The notes under the pieces: model-generated
The model's database searches: none
Seen by the model: the letters and a program-made list of their open reading frames with translations, nothing else
What the model was told of the DNA's origin: nothing
Shown here: positions 1-8,968 of the stretch, in pieces
How positions within the stretch are numbered: the stretch's first letter is position 1
Layout of the letters: each line of letters opens with the position of its first letter
Position numbers and translations under genes: made by a program
NCBI RefSeq assembly: GCF_022662015.1
Contig: NZ_JAKMCM010000003.1
Span: 372,001 to 436,000 of the forward strand
DNA: 64,000 bases
Source of the DNA: Aestuariivivens sediminicola
GTDB taxonomy: Bacteria; Bacteroidota; Bacteroidia; Flavobacteriales; Flavobacteriaceae
Reading direction: 5' to 3'

Positions 1-254
1 AATTTATGTTTTTGCATAAAGATTCGGAATATACAATAGAATTAATAAAAAAAGGGATTCGGCTTTTTGCGGAAAACATGATTCTGCAGTTTAAGGATCA
101 TTTGAAAACAGTTCCCGTCCATTTTGCCGGTTCAATAGCCTTTTTTGCGCAGAATGAAATCAAGGAAGTAGCAGAAGAAATGGGCTTTACAACAGGAAAT
201 TTTATACGAAGACCTATCGACCGGTTAATTCCGTTCCACACCAAAGACTTATAA
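1..254 (+). CDS. BadF/BadG-type sugar kinase-like ATPase, C-terminal end only
   Basis: The reading frame is open from the window edge, so the N-terminus lies outside; about 84 residues remain. The tail with HFAGSIAFFAQ followed by a helix and GNFIRRPIDRL resembles the end of the BadF/BadG/BcrA/BcrD ATPase family, whose flavobacterial members are usually called N-acetylglucosamine or glucosamine kinase-like. In this family the GSIA region closes the ATP site of an actin-like fold. No substrate residue is visible in this fragment, so the substrate is unknown. A strong terminator 27 bases downstream ends the transcript. The family call is moderately sure and the function is inferred. Confidence 0.7.
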   Translation, partial: FMFLHKDSEYTIELIKKGIRLFAENMILQFKDHLKTVPVHFAGSIAFFAQNEIKEVAEEMGFTTGNFIRRPIDRLIPFHTKDL

Positions 255-280
255 TGTAAAAAACGATCAAGTATTTTAAT

Positions 281-313
281 GAGGTTTAACGAAATGGTTA
301 AACCTCTTTTTTT
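281..313 (+). terminator. Rho-independent terminator
   Basis: A perfect 10-bp stem (GAGGTTTAAC at 281-290 with GTTAAACCTC at 297-306), a 6-base loop and seven T residues at 307-313. It follows the kinase-like gene and separates it from the DUF2911 gene. Confidence 0.9.
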
Positions 314-450
314 ATGCATCATGACAGGATCATGGATGCTTTTCTTAAAGGAACGTTAATTAACACTACCCAAGTTTCCTTTAACATATTCCTAACACCT
401 GTACGTACCTTTTTGGTCTACTTTTAAACAACTAATTCAAATCAATCAAC

Positions 451-1542
451 ATGAAAACGAACAACATTTCCAAACTAATTTTAGGTCTATTATGTGCATT
501 GAGTATTAATTCCTTTGCCCAGTTAAATTTTCCCCGTGGAAGCCAGCAGGCTAAAGTATCCCAGCGCGTAGGCATAACCGATGTCACTATCATGTATTCC
601 CGACCCAGTGTAAAGGGTCGCGAAGTTTACGGAAAGTTAGTGCCCTACGGTATGAATAACCTGGGTTTTGGTACGGCGGAATTATCGCCATGGCGGGCTG
701 GAGCAGATGAGAATACGATCATTAAATTTTCCGATGATGTTAAGATTGAGGGGCAACCACTTCAAGCCGGAAAATATGGATTTCACATCATTGTCAACCC
801 GGATGATACCGCCACACTTATTTTCTCCAACAACCATTCGTCATGGGGCAGTTACTTCTACAAGCCTGAGGAAGATGCCTTAAGGGTCGATATTAAAACC
901 AAAACCATTCCGCATACCGAATTGTTAACCTTTGCTTTCGATGAGGTTGAGGCCAATGCCGCCACAGCGTCCTTAAAATGGGAGCGCAAAGCCTTCCCTT
1001 TTAAGATAGAAGTCGATGTTCCAACGATTGTTTTAAACGACATTAGATCCAAATTTAGTGGACAGGCCGGATTTCAACGTCAAAACTGGGAGCGTGCTGC
1101 AAATTATGCTTTGAACAATGGTGGCGATTTAGAGGAGGCCTTAGTGTGGATCGATAATGCCATATCCGGTCAGTTCTACAGTCAGAAAACCTTTAATAAC
1201 ATAGCCATTAAAGCGCAGATTTTGAATAAAATGGGAAAAGCTGAGGCCTATGCTCAACTCATGGATGAAGCTGCGGGTATGGCCAATAAAAGGCAACTCA
1301 ATACCCTGGGCTATCAGATGCTGGGAGCGAAGGACTATGAGCGTGCTTTAAAATACTTTAAACTGAATGTAGCTAACCATCCTACCGACGCCAACGCCTA
1401 TGATAGTTTGGGTGAATGTTATAAGACCATGGGCGACAAAAAGAACGCCATAAAGAATTTAAAAAAATCACTATCGCTTAACCCACCGGCAAATGTGAAG
1501 GCAAACTCAGAAAAACTTTTAGCCGAATTAGAGGCCATATAG
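451..1542 (+). CDS. DUF2911 domain protein with C-terminal TPR repeats, exported
   Basis: A 363-residue protein with a signal peptide (lysine near the N-terminus, hydrophobic core, cleavage near SFAQ at residue 24), so periplasmic or surface. Residues of roughly 26-170 match my recollection of the Bacteroidota DUF2911 family (repeated RPSVKGREVYG and GADENTII elements; a compact beta domain). The C-terminal third carries tetratricopeptide helices, clearest at about 290-355 (YERALKYFKLNV, then NAYDSLGECYKTMGDKKNAI). The function of DUF2911 is not established; the TPR part suggests protein binding. The gene stands alone between two terminators. The domain call is fairly sure and no biochemical role is claimed. 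Confidence 0.85.
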   Translation: MKTNNISKLILGLLCALSINSFAQLNFPRGSQQAKVSQRVGITDVTIMYSRPSVKGREVYGKLVPYGMNNLGFGTAELSPWRAGADENTIIKFSDDVKIEGQPLQAGKYGFHIIVNPDDTATLIFSNNHSSWGSYFYKPEEDALRVDIKTKTIPHTELLTFAFDEVEANAATASLKWERKAFPFKIEVDVPTIVLNDIRSKFSGQAGFQRQNWERAANYALNNGGDLEEALVWIDNAISGQFYSQKTFNNIAIKAQILNKMGKAEAYAQLMDEAAGMANKRQLNTLGYQMLGAKDYERALKYFKLNVANHPTDANAYDSLGECYKTMGDKKNAIKNLKKSLSLNPPANVKANSEKLLAELEAI

Positions 1543-1576
1543 GAACTGTCATCAATCAAACTACAGCAGTTTTCCA

Positions 1577-1606
1577 AAACGCCCGGCACACTCGTGTTGG
1601 GCGTTT
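1577..1606. terminator. Bidirectional terminator between convergent genes
   Basis: A 13-bp stem with two G-U pairs (AAACGCCCGGCAC at 1577-1589, GTGTTGGGCGTTT at 1594-1606) and a 4-base loop. A-rich and T-rich flanks serve both directions. It partly overlaps the stop codon of recG (1605-1607). Confidence 0.8.
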
Positions 1607-3767
1607 AACTTATATAATTCCAGATATTCTTGTATTTGCCCATAGATCGGTAGGTGCTTAATATTACAGCATGATCCGATTTTGAAAGAGAAGGGTCATC
1701 CCTTAGGACTTTCTTGGCATAGTAGCGTGCGGTCTGCAGAATGTCCCTATCTTTTACAATATCTGCAATTCTAAGATTTAAAACACCACTCTGTTGTGTG
1801 CCCATTAAATCTCCAGGTCCCCGAAGTTTTAAATCGACCTCCGCAATTTCAAATCCGTCATTGGTGCTCACCATGGTCTGAAGACGGGTTCGGCTATCAT
1901 TGCTCAATTTATGTCCGGTCATTAAAATGCAATAACTCTGGTCTGCACCACGTCCTACGCGACCTCGTAATTGATGCAATTGCGATAAACCGAAACGCTC
2001 GGCGCTTTCAACTACCATGACAGTAGCATTGGGTACGTTTACACCCACTTCAATGACAGTGGTAGATACCATGATTTGCGTTTCGCCTTTCGTGAAGCGT
2101 TGCATTTCATAATCTTTATCGGCCGGTTTCATTTTTCCGTGTACAATGGAAATCTGATACTCCGGTGGCGGAAAATCCCTCGCAATACTCTCATATCCAT
2201 CCATGAGATCTTTATAATCGAGAGCCTCACTTTCCTGAATTAACGGATAGACGATATAAATTTGTCGGCCTTTGGCAATTTCATCTTTAATGAATCGGAA
2301 TACCTTAAGGCGGTTCTTGTCATAACGATGTACTGTTTTTACCGGCTTTCTTCCCGGAGGGAGTTCGTCGATAATCGAAATATCTAAATCGCCATAAACC
2401 GACATCGCCAGGGTACGTGGAATAGGAGTGGCCGACATCACCAGAATATGAGGCGGAATAGAAGGGCCATCTACCTGCTTGGCCTCCTCCATTTGGGTAG
2501 CATGAGAAGGGCTTACAGGTCCCTTTTTCCATAATTTACTGCGTTGTGCAACACCAAAACGGTGTTGTTCGTCTATTACCGCAAGTCCTAAGTTCTTGAA
2601 CTTCACTTTTTCTTCAAGTAGGGCATGGGTGCCGATTAGAATTTGCAGGTCACCATTTTCCAGTGTTTCCTGAATGTCTTTTCTTTCTGAAGCCGATGTT
2701 GAACCCGTTAACAACTTTATACGGATGTTCAAGGTATTACAATAGGACACTAAATTCGTATAATGTTGAATGGACAAAATTTCAGTGGGGGCCATCATAC
2801 AGGCTTGAAAACCATTATCAAGGGCAATTAGCATGGCCATCAAGGCCACAACCGTCTTACCCGATCCGACATCGCCCTGTAGAAGGCGATTCATCTGTGC
2901 CCGGCTGCCCAGATCAGACCGTATTTCCTTTAAAACCCGCTTTTGTGCACGGGTCAGTTCGAATGGTAAATGCTTATTATAGAAGGTGTTGAAATAGTGT
3001 CCTACATGGTTAAATGAAAGCCCTTTAATCTTCGATTTGTGCATTAAGTTCTTCAGGATTAACTGCAATTGAATATAGAATAATTCTTCAAATTTTAGCC
3101 TGTATTGTGCCTTAGACAATTCGTTTTGACTCTTTGGAAAATGGATATTGAACAGGGCGTCGCTTTTAGGAATGAGCTTTAGTTCGGAGAGGAGGAATTC
3201 CGGTAAGGTTTCAACAAATTTACCCTTGGTCTCCATAAACAAGGTCTGCATTATTTTATTGATTACCTTATTGGTGATCCCTTTAGTGCTTAATTTTTCG
3301 GTCGACGGGTAAATAGGCTGCATAGCAGAACGCAAACTCTTTTCGTGATCTTCCAGGAGTTCCAGTTCAGGGTGAGGCATATTGAATGTTCCATTGAACC
3401 AATTGACCCTTCCAAAGGCTACATAAGGGGTATTGAGCTTTAACTGCTCTCGAATCCATTTATGGCCTCGAAACCAGACCAAATCCATCGTACCTGTAGC
3501 GTCCTGAAAGGTGGCTACCAGACGTTTACCACGATGGGTGCCCACCTCCTTAAATGCAGTGATACTTCCAATAATCTGTAATTCAGAACTGTTCTGCTGT
3601 AACTGGTTAATCTTATAGTATGTGGTGCGATCTAAGTACCTGTTGGGGAATAAATTGATTAAATCCTGGTAGGTGTGAATACCAAGTTCCTTACTCAGTA
3701 AATCGGCTCGGTTCGGGCCAACACCTTTCAAGTAGTTGATAGGGGTTTGGAGGTTGGTGATATTCAT
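1605..3767 (-). CDS. recG: ATP-dependent DNA helicase RecG
   Basis: A 720-residue superfamily 2 helicase that remodels stalled replication forks and branched recombination intermediates. In order: an N-terminal wedge/OB region (about 60-150, YLKGVGPNRADLL at the start), Walker A GDVGSGKT at 298-305, Walker B-like DEQH at 399-402, SATPIPRT at 445-452, and near the C-terminus the RecG-typical HQLRGRVGRG. It is somewhat longer than the E. coli enzyme (693), partly because of about 20 extra residues near 415-438, between motifs II and III. ATG start at 3767; the opposite-strand aminopeptidase begins about 70 bases away. Very sure. Confidence 0.97.
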   Translation of the reverse strand: MNITNLQTPINYLKGVGPNRADLLSKELGIHTYQDLINLFPNRYLDRTTYYKINQLQQNSSELQIIGSITAFKEVGTHRGKRLVATFQDATGTMDLVWFRGHKWIREQLKLNTPYVAFGRVNWFNGTFNMPHPELELLEDHEKSLRSAMQPIYPSTEKLSTKGITNKVINKIMQTLFMETKGKFVETLPEFLLSELKLIPKSDALFNIHFPKSQNELSKAQYRLKFEELFYIQLQLILKNLMHKSKIKGLSFNHVGHYFNTFYNKHLPFELTRAQKRVLKEIRSDLGSRAQMNRLLQGDVGSGKTVVALMAMLIALDNGFQACMMAPTEILSIQHYTNLVSYCNTLNIRIKLLTGSTSASERKDIQETLENGDLQILIGTHALLEEKVKFKNLGLAVIDEQHRFGVAQRSKLWKKGPVSPSHATQMEEAKQVDGPSIPPHILVMSATPIPRTLAMSVYGDLDISIIDELPPGRKPVKTVHRYDKNRLKVFRFIKDEIAKGRQIYIVYPLIQESEALDYKDLMDGYESIARDFPPPEYQISIVHGKMKPADKDYEMQRFTKGETQIMVSTTVIEVGVNVPNATVMVVESAERFGLSQLHQLRGRVGRGADQSYCILMTGHKLSNDSRTRLQTMVSTNDGFEIAEVDLKLRGPGDLMGTQQSGVLNLRIADIVKDRDILQTARYYAKKVLRDDPSLSKSDHAVILSTYRSMGKYKNIWNYIS

Positions 3768-3837
3768 ATAACTAAATTAATTCTTTTGAATGTATTATCA
3801 AGTGGCATTTTGGATTAAAGTTTGCTATATTCGAAGT

Positions 3838-5862
3838 ATGAAGGCCCTGCTCCATTATTTTTTTTACTTCTCCGCTATGCTGTGTTGGGCACAGCAAACT
3901 GAATGGGTTGATTTTAGGTCCGTTAAGGCCAGGATTCAAATCTATCCTGAGAGCAAAAAGGTGGAGGGTCAAATGACAGTGGCTTTCGACATTCTAAAAT
4001 CTACCGATTCTATCTTTCTGGATGCCGTGGAAATGGAATTGGATGAGGTCAATCTAACCATGTCAGGACAAGATTTAAATTCCAGACCTGAAGCTGTAAA
4101 ATTTAAAAACAACAAAAAACAGCTCATAATTTTTAATGCGTTTAAAAAAGACAGACATTACGAATTAAGGCTGCATTATGTTGCCTATCCTGCCAAGGCC
4201 ATGTATTTTATTGATTGGGATACCGATCTGACAGATAAACAGAATCCATTCAATTTGAAAGAACACGTTATCAGAAAGCAGGTATGGACACAAGGTCAGG
4301 GAAAATATACCAGCAATTGGTTGCCGAGTATTGATGATATGAACGATAAAATAGAATTTGATCTTACCATTAGATTTAACAAAGGCTATGAGGTAATCGC
4401 CAATGGTCATCTGAATTCCAAACACAGCAGTGATTCGACAGTTACCTGGCATTACGATATGCAGCAACCCATGTCCAGTTATCTGGTGGCCCTGGCGATA
4501 GGGAAGTACGATAAAAAAGTTGTGCATTCTAAATCCGGGGTCCCTTTGGAGATGTATTATTATCCTGAGGATTCTTTCAAGGTTGAACCTACCTACCGTT
4601 ATACCAAACAGATTTTTGATTTTTTAGAGGATGAGATCGGCCTGCCGTACCCTTGGCAGAACTATAAACAGGTACCCGTTAAGGACTTTTTATATGCAGG
4701 TATGGAAAATACGGGAACTACCATTTTTACCGACAGCTATATAACCGATTCCCTAGGGTTTATGGATAAGAACTATGTTAATGTGAACGCCCATGAATTG
4801 GCGCATCAGTGGTTTGGTAATTTAGTGACAGAAACCTCCGGAACCCACCATTGGTTGCAAGAAGGGTTTGCCACCTATTATGCACTTTTAGCCGAAAAGG
4901 ATATTTTTGGCGAGAATTATTATTACTGGCAATTGTATGAGTATGCCCTGGAACTAGTGGCACAGGAGCGCATGGGACAAAGCACCTCGCTTTTAGACCC
5001 GAGATCTTCCAGTACCACATTTTACAAAAAGGGAGCCTGGGTACTGCATCTCTTAGCGGAAAAAGTTGGACCCACTGCGTTTAAAGAGGCAATAAGGAAT
5101 TATTTGATCAACCATCGCTTCAAGAATGTATCCACCGAAAATTTCATTGATGAACTTGAAACAGCCAGTGGCAAAGCCCTGGATGGTTTTGTTGCCCAAT
5201 GGTTGAAGGATAGCGTCTTTTACTACGACCAGGCCATGGAAAGTCTTGAAAAATCGACATTTATTCAGGAATATCTTATGGTCGATTGCGAATTGGCCTC
5301 CTCGAAATGCAGTTCCTATTTGTCTTCAGGGATTTCAGATGAGGCCAAATTAAAGGTTATCAGACAAAATAAAACGCTTCTGAAACGGGAAGATTTTAAA
5401 AATAGTCTAAGGGTACGTCAGGCCATTGCCCAGTCCTTATCTCAAATTCCTCTGGAACTAAAGACCCAGTACGAATCGCTGTTAGATGATGCATCGTACC
5501 TGACTATCGAAGCGGCTCTCTATAATCTATGGGTTAATTTTCCGGAAGACAGAGTCAGATATCTAAAGCAAACTGATGGAATCCTTGGATTTAGCAATAA
5601 AAATATCAGAATGCTGTGGTTGACCCTGGCTCTGGTGACTCCGGAGTTTGAACAGGATAACAAAGAACAATTTTTAAGAGAATTGAGAGGCTATACGGAT
5701 CCAAGGTTTCATTTCGAGGTAAGACAGAATGCATTTCAATATCTTAATTCTATACAGGCCTGCGATGCGGTTTGTAAAAATAATTTAAAGCAGGCGGAGC
5801 AACATCACGTCTGGCAGTTCTCAAAATTTGCGAAACAGTTGTTAAAAGAAATGAAGGAATGA
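3838..5862 (+). CDS. M1 family zinc aminopeptidase, exported
   Basis: The ATG at 3838 is chosen over an in-frame ATG at 3790 because it directly opens a signal peptide (MKALLHYFFYFSAMLCWAQ); 674 residues result. It is a gluzincin: HELAH at residues 319-323 and the third zinc ligand Glu342 (HExxH-x18-E), with the substrate-anchoring exopeptidase loop AGMEN at 287-291. It should remove N-terminal amino acids from peptides in the periplasm. An all-beta N-terminal domain precedes the catalytic domain, and a helical C-terminal part follows. Its stop overlaps the start of the patatin gene (ATGA at 5859-5862), implying translational coupling. The family is certain and the specificity unknown. Confidence 0.93.
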   Translation: MKALLHYFFYFSAMLCWAQQTEWVDFRSVKARIQIYPESKKVEGQMTVAFDILKSTDSIFLDAVEMELDEVNLTMSGQDLNSRPEAVKFKNNKKQLIIFNAFKKDRHYELRLHYVAYPAKAMYFIDWDTDLTDKQNPFNLKEHVIRKQVWTQGQGKYTSNWLPSIDDMNDKIEFDLTIRFNKGYEVIANGHLNSKHSSDSTVTWHYDMQQPMSSYLVALAIGKYDKKVVHSKSGVPLEMYYYPEDSFKVEPTYRYTKQIFDFLEDEIGLPYPWQNYKQVPVKDFLYAGMENTGTTIFTDSYITDSLGFMDKNYVNVNAHELAHQWFGNLVTETSGTHHWLQEGFATYYALLAEKDIFGENYYYWQLYEYALELVAQERMGQSTSLLDPRSSSTTFYKKGAWVLHLLAEKVGPTAFKEAIRNYLINHRFKNVSTENFIDELETASGKALDGFVAQWLKDSVFYYDQAMESLEKSTFIQEYLMVDCELASSKCSSYLSSGISDEAKLKVIRQNKTLLKREDFKNSLRVRQAIAQSLSQIPLELKTQYESLLDDASYLTIEAALYNLWVNFPEDRVRYLKQTDGILGFSNKNIRMLWLTLALVTPEFEQDNKEQFLRELRGYTDPRFHFEVRQNAFQYLNSIQACDAVCKNNLKQAEQHHVWQFSKFAKQLLKEMKE

Positions 5863-6770
5863 AAGCACTGGTAATTTCAGGAGGTGGAAGTAAGGGCGCC
5901 TACGCGGGAGGTGTGGCGCAATACCTCATTCAAGAGATGGGGTACGAATATGATCTATTTTTAGGGACATCGACAGGCAGTTTGCTCGTACCCCATTTGG
6001 CTGCGGGAAAAATTGAGAAGTTATATCATATCTACACCAATGTTCAGCAGCATAATATTTTTAGCGTAAATCCCTTTATAATACGGAAGAAGGGTAAACG
6101 GGAGTTTGTTTCCATAGATTTTATCAATACGCTCTGGCAGTTCATTAAAATGAAACGCACTTTTGGTGAAAGCAAATCCTTAAGGAGACATATTAGAAAG
6201 AACTTCACACCCGAGGAATACCATGTTGTGAAAGACACCAAAGATGATGTCGTGGTCACGGTCTCAAATTTATCCAGAAATAGGGTCGAATATAAGTCCA
6301 TAAAGGAATTTACCTATGATGAATTCTGCGATTGGATCTGGATATCTTGCAATTATATCCCGTTCATGTCTCTGGTGAAAAAGAACGGTTTTGAGTATGC
6401 CGATGGTGGATTGGGCTGTGTGGTTCCCATTCGGGAGGCCATATTAAGAGGCGCGACTGAAGTTGATGCCATCGTTTTAGAATCGGAATCCATGGAATAC
6501 AACAAGATTCTGGGTAAAAATCCCTTTTCGCTTCTGATCAATCTTTTCGGTCACCTTTCCGATCAAATAGAGCGCAATGATATCACCATAGGAAAATTGG
6601 CCGCTAAGAATAACAATGTAAGACTGAACCTGTATTATACGCCATCTAAACTTACCGAGAACTCCCTGATTTTTAACAAAAAATTGATGACCTCATGGTG
6701 GCAGCAGGGATTTGATTATGCCAAAGACAAGCTGTCTCAGGCAAAGCACAATGAGTTACGAATCGATTAG
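5859..6770 (+). CDS. Patatin-like phospholipase
   Basis: A 303-residue lipid acyl hydrolase. The oxyanion loop GGGSKGAY lies at 8-15, the nucleophile elbow GTSTG at 36-40 (Ser38) and the dyad aspartate in DGG at Asp182, all expected for the Ser-Asp patatin fold. No signal peptide, so probably cytoplasmic or peripheral to the inner membrane. The start overlaps the aminopeptidase stop by four bases, so the two genes are co-transcribed. The stop overlaps the stop of the convergent gene at 6767. It may act in phospholipid turnover (inference); the substrate is not readable from the sequence. Confidence 0.9.
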   Translation: MKALVISGGGSKGAYAGGVAQYLIQEMGYEYDLFLGTSTGSLLVPHLAAGKIEKLYHIYTNVQQHNIFSVNPFIIRKKGKREFVSIDFINTLWQFIKMKRTFGESKSLRRHIRKNFTPEEYHVVKDTKDDVVVTVSNLSRNRVEYKSIKEFTYDEFCDWIWISCNYIPFMSLVKKNGFEYADGGLGCVVPIREAILRGATEVDAIVLESESMEYNKILGKNPFSLLINLFGHLSDQIERNDITIGKLAAKNNNVRLNLYYTPSKLTENSLIFNKKLMTSWWQQGFDYAKDKLSQAKHNELRID

Positions 6771-7288
6771 AATAAGTCGCGTATTTCCTCCTTGATAAAA
6801 GATAAAGCAGCATCACTTGGTGCACGACGCTCCATCATTTCAGTTAAGATAACCTCCCGAAGTTTATCTGCATTTTCCGTTTTTTTCAATAAGCTCGCCT
6901 TTCTAATCAACTGAATGGTAGCATTCTTTGCCGCTGAGATAATACTCCAGCATTTCTCACTGATATAGATTTGCTGGGCCAGATTGTGTTCAAACTCTTG
7001 TTCGATGGCCTGAATGAGTAAAGCCTCGTATTCCTCTTTATTTGAGGATGCAGGCACTACCCGGATGAGCAGTTTATTTGGTGAAATACGTTCCAGGTAC
7101 AAGGCCATTCTTTCATAGGCTTGCAAGCGCAGAGGAAGTGCCGTCACTTCTAAATCCTTTTTGAGTAAATAGCGTCTTCGGCCATCTTCATTTTTGGTGT
7201 GTTCCTTAAAAAAATAATAAGCTAAAATTCCAACCACCAGTGATGGAATCATAAACATAAATAAATCAACTACGCGATCGGCATCCAT
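6767..7288 (-). CDS. Conserved flavobacterial membrane-anchored protein, unknown function
   Basis: A 173-residue protein with one N-terminal transmembrane helix (about 8-27) followed by a charged, mostly helical cytoplasmic part, including the pattern LPLRLQAYERMALYLERI near 50-70. I recognise it as a recurring uncharacterised Bacteroidota protein but know no function. ATG at 7288. It is followed on the same strand, toward lower coordinates, by nothing, and its stop is interlocked with the patatin stop (6767-6770). The upstream gene on the same strand is the glutamate-synthase-like gene, 84 bases away, so they may share a transcript. Confidence 0.75.
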   Translation of the reverse strand: MDADRVVDLFMFMIPSLVVGILAYYFFKEHTKNEDGRRRYLLKKDLEVTALPLRLQAYERMALYLERISPNKLLIRVVPASSNKEEYEALLIQAIEQEFEHNLAQQIYISEKCWSIISAAKNATIQLIRKASLLKKTENADKLREVILTEMMERRAPSDAALSFIKEEIRDLF

Positions 7289-7372
7289 AGGCCTTTAATT
7301 TTTTAATTCATTAATTTTATTAATGCAAGAGCTCAATGTGCTCTTCTGTATGTTTCGCTTCTGTTCGGCATC

Positions 7373-8956
7373 TCAATTACCATCCAGAACAATCCTGTTG
7401 AGGTCCCTTTGGTAGTTACCTCCCAAATATACACAATCTTTTAGGTTTTGCATCCCATCGAAGGGGACCGGACTTTTGTCGTAAATATAGGTCTTATTCA
7501 GGGGTTTGGCTAAATTTTGATCGTCGACGTTCATTTCAATATCGGACATTCTAAACTGACAGGGATGCTCATAGCCTGCGGCATGCGTAATTTCTATCAA
7601 CTCTTTTCTAAAGGTTTTAAAATACTGTGCCAGCCGAATGGATTTTAAGTTAGGATCTATGCCATTTTGAAGCCATTTGCTTTGTGTCGCCACACCGCTG
7701 GGACAGCGATTGGTATGGCATACCTGGGCCTGAATGCATCCTATACTCATCATGGCTTCGCGGGCCACATTGATGCAATCTGCACCCATGGCGAAGGCCA
7801 TGGCTGCCTTAGCGGGGAATCCGAGTTTTCCACTGCCAATGAAAACGATTCGATCGGTAAGCCCTCTGTTCAAGAATACTCGGTATAAGTCGCTAAACCC
7901 ATATACCCAGGGCAGTGACACATGATCGGCAAAACTCGGAGGTGCCGCACCCGTGCCACCTTCACCACCGTCTATACTGATAAAATCTGGACCCTTCCCG
8001 GTGTGCTTCATGATATCTGCAAGCGCTTCCCATTCATCTAATTTTCCGATAGCCGCCTTTATGCCCACCGGCAATCCGGTTTCAGAGGCAATGGCCTCAA
8101 TAAAATCGACCATCTCCTGTACATTGGAAAAGGCCCTGTGATAAGGCGGCGATATCACATCTTTACCCACCTCAACACCCCTTATTTTGGCAATTTGTTT
8201 CGTTATTTTGGCCCCCGGCAGAACACCGCCCTTACCCGGTTTGGCCCCCTGGGACAATTTAATCTCTATGGCGCGAATAAAGGAATTGCCTTGCACAAGT
8301 TCTTTGAGCTTGTCCATTGAAAAATCACCCGCCTCATTACGCACCCCAAAGTATCCCGTTCCAAACTGGAAGATAACATCTGAACCATAGCTATGATAAG
8401 GCGACAGGCCGCCTTCACCGGTATTGTGAAAGGCGTGCGCCATTTTAACGCCTTTGTTAAGAGACGCAATGGCCCTGGCTGAAAGCGAACCGAAACTCAT
8501 GGCAGACACATTAATGACAGAGGCCGGACGATAGGGTCTTTTGCGCTTGTTGAACGCCCCCATTATTTTAGCACAGGGTAAAAAGGTTTTATCGATACTG
8601 TTAGGGTGATCGGCCTCTAATTTGAAGGGCATCATGGCATTGTTGATAAAAATATGGTGATGGGCATAGATGTCCTGATCCGTTCCAAACCCCTCATAGT
8701 TATTTTCTTTTTTGGCAGAAGCATAGATCCATCCTCGTTCAATGCGGTTAAAGGGCAACTCCTCTCTGTTATTAGCCACCAGATACTGACGCAGTTCGGG
8801 GCCAATTTTTTCAAGTAAGTACCGCAAATGACCTACAACAGGATAATTATGGATTATGGTGTGTTTGCGTTGTAAAAAAATATCCCTGATCCCGATGAGC
8901 ACTAAAATGATGATGACCCAGACCCACCAGGGCATATTTAAAAGATCTGCAAGCAT
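7373..8956 (-). CDS. FMN-binding glutamate synthase family protein, membrane-anchored
   Basis: A 527-residue protein with an N-terminal hydrophobic helix (about 8-25) and then the FMN/synthase barrel of the glutamate synthase large subunit. Visible elements: SAMSFGSLS (151-159), KPGKGGVLPGAKI (239-251), SIDGGEGGTGAAP (327-339) and a CxxxxxCxxxxC cluster motif at Cys407, Cys413 and Cys418, the pattern used for the 3Fe-4S cluster. It lacks the glutamine amidotransferase domain of true GltB, and no small-subunit gene is nearby. It may be an FMN oxidoreductase of unknown substrate. Starts 12 bases from the end of the M20 gene, so likely co-transcribed with it. Family sure, reaction unsure. Confidence 0.92.
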   Translation of the reverse strand: MLADLLNMPWWVWVIIILVLIGIRDIFLQRKHTIIHNYPVVGHLRYLLEKIGPELRQYLVANNREELPFNRIERGWIYASAKKENNYEGFGTDQDIYAHHHIFINNAMMPFKLEADHPNSIDKTFLPCAKIMGAFNKRKRPYRPASVINVSAMSFGSLSARAIASLNKGVKMAHAFHNTGEGGLSPYHSYGSDVIFQFGTGYFGVRNEAGDFSMDKLKELVQGNSFIRAIEIKLSQGAKPGKGGVLPGAKITKQIAKIRGVEVGKDVISPPYHRAFSNVQEMVDFIEAIASETGLPVGIKAAIGKLDEWEALADIMKHTGKGPDFISIDGGEGGTGAAPPSFADHVSLPWVYGFSDLYRVFLNRGLTDRIVFIGSGKLGFPAKAAMAFAMGADCINVAREAMMSIGCIQAQVCHTNRCPSGVATQSKWLQNGIDPNLKSIRLAQYFKTFRKELIEITHAAGYEHPCQFRMSDIEMNVDDQNLAKPLNKTYIYDKSPVPFDGMQNLKDCVYLGGNYQRDLNRIVLDGN

Positions 8957-8968
8957 GAGGCGTTAATT

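Noticed and set aside
8138-8390. Open frames antisense to the glutamate-synthase-like gene
   Set aside because: Several overlapping frames run against a well-supported gene whose cluster cysteines and FMN motifs are intact; none has a motif, so they are shadows.
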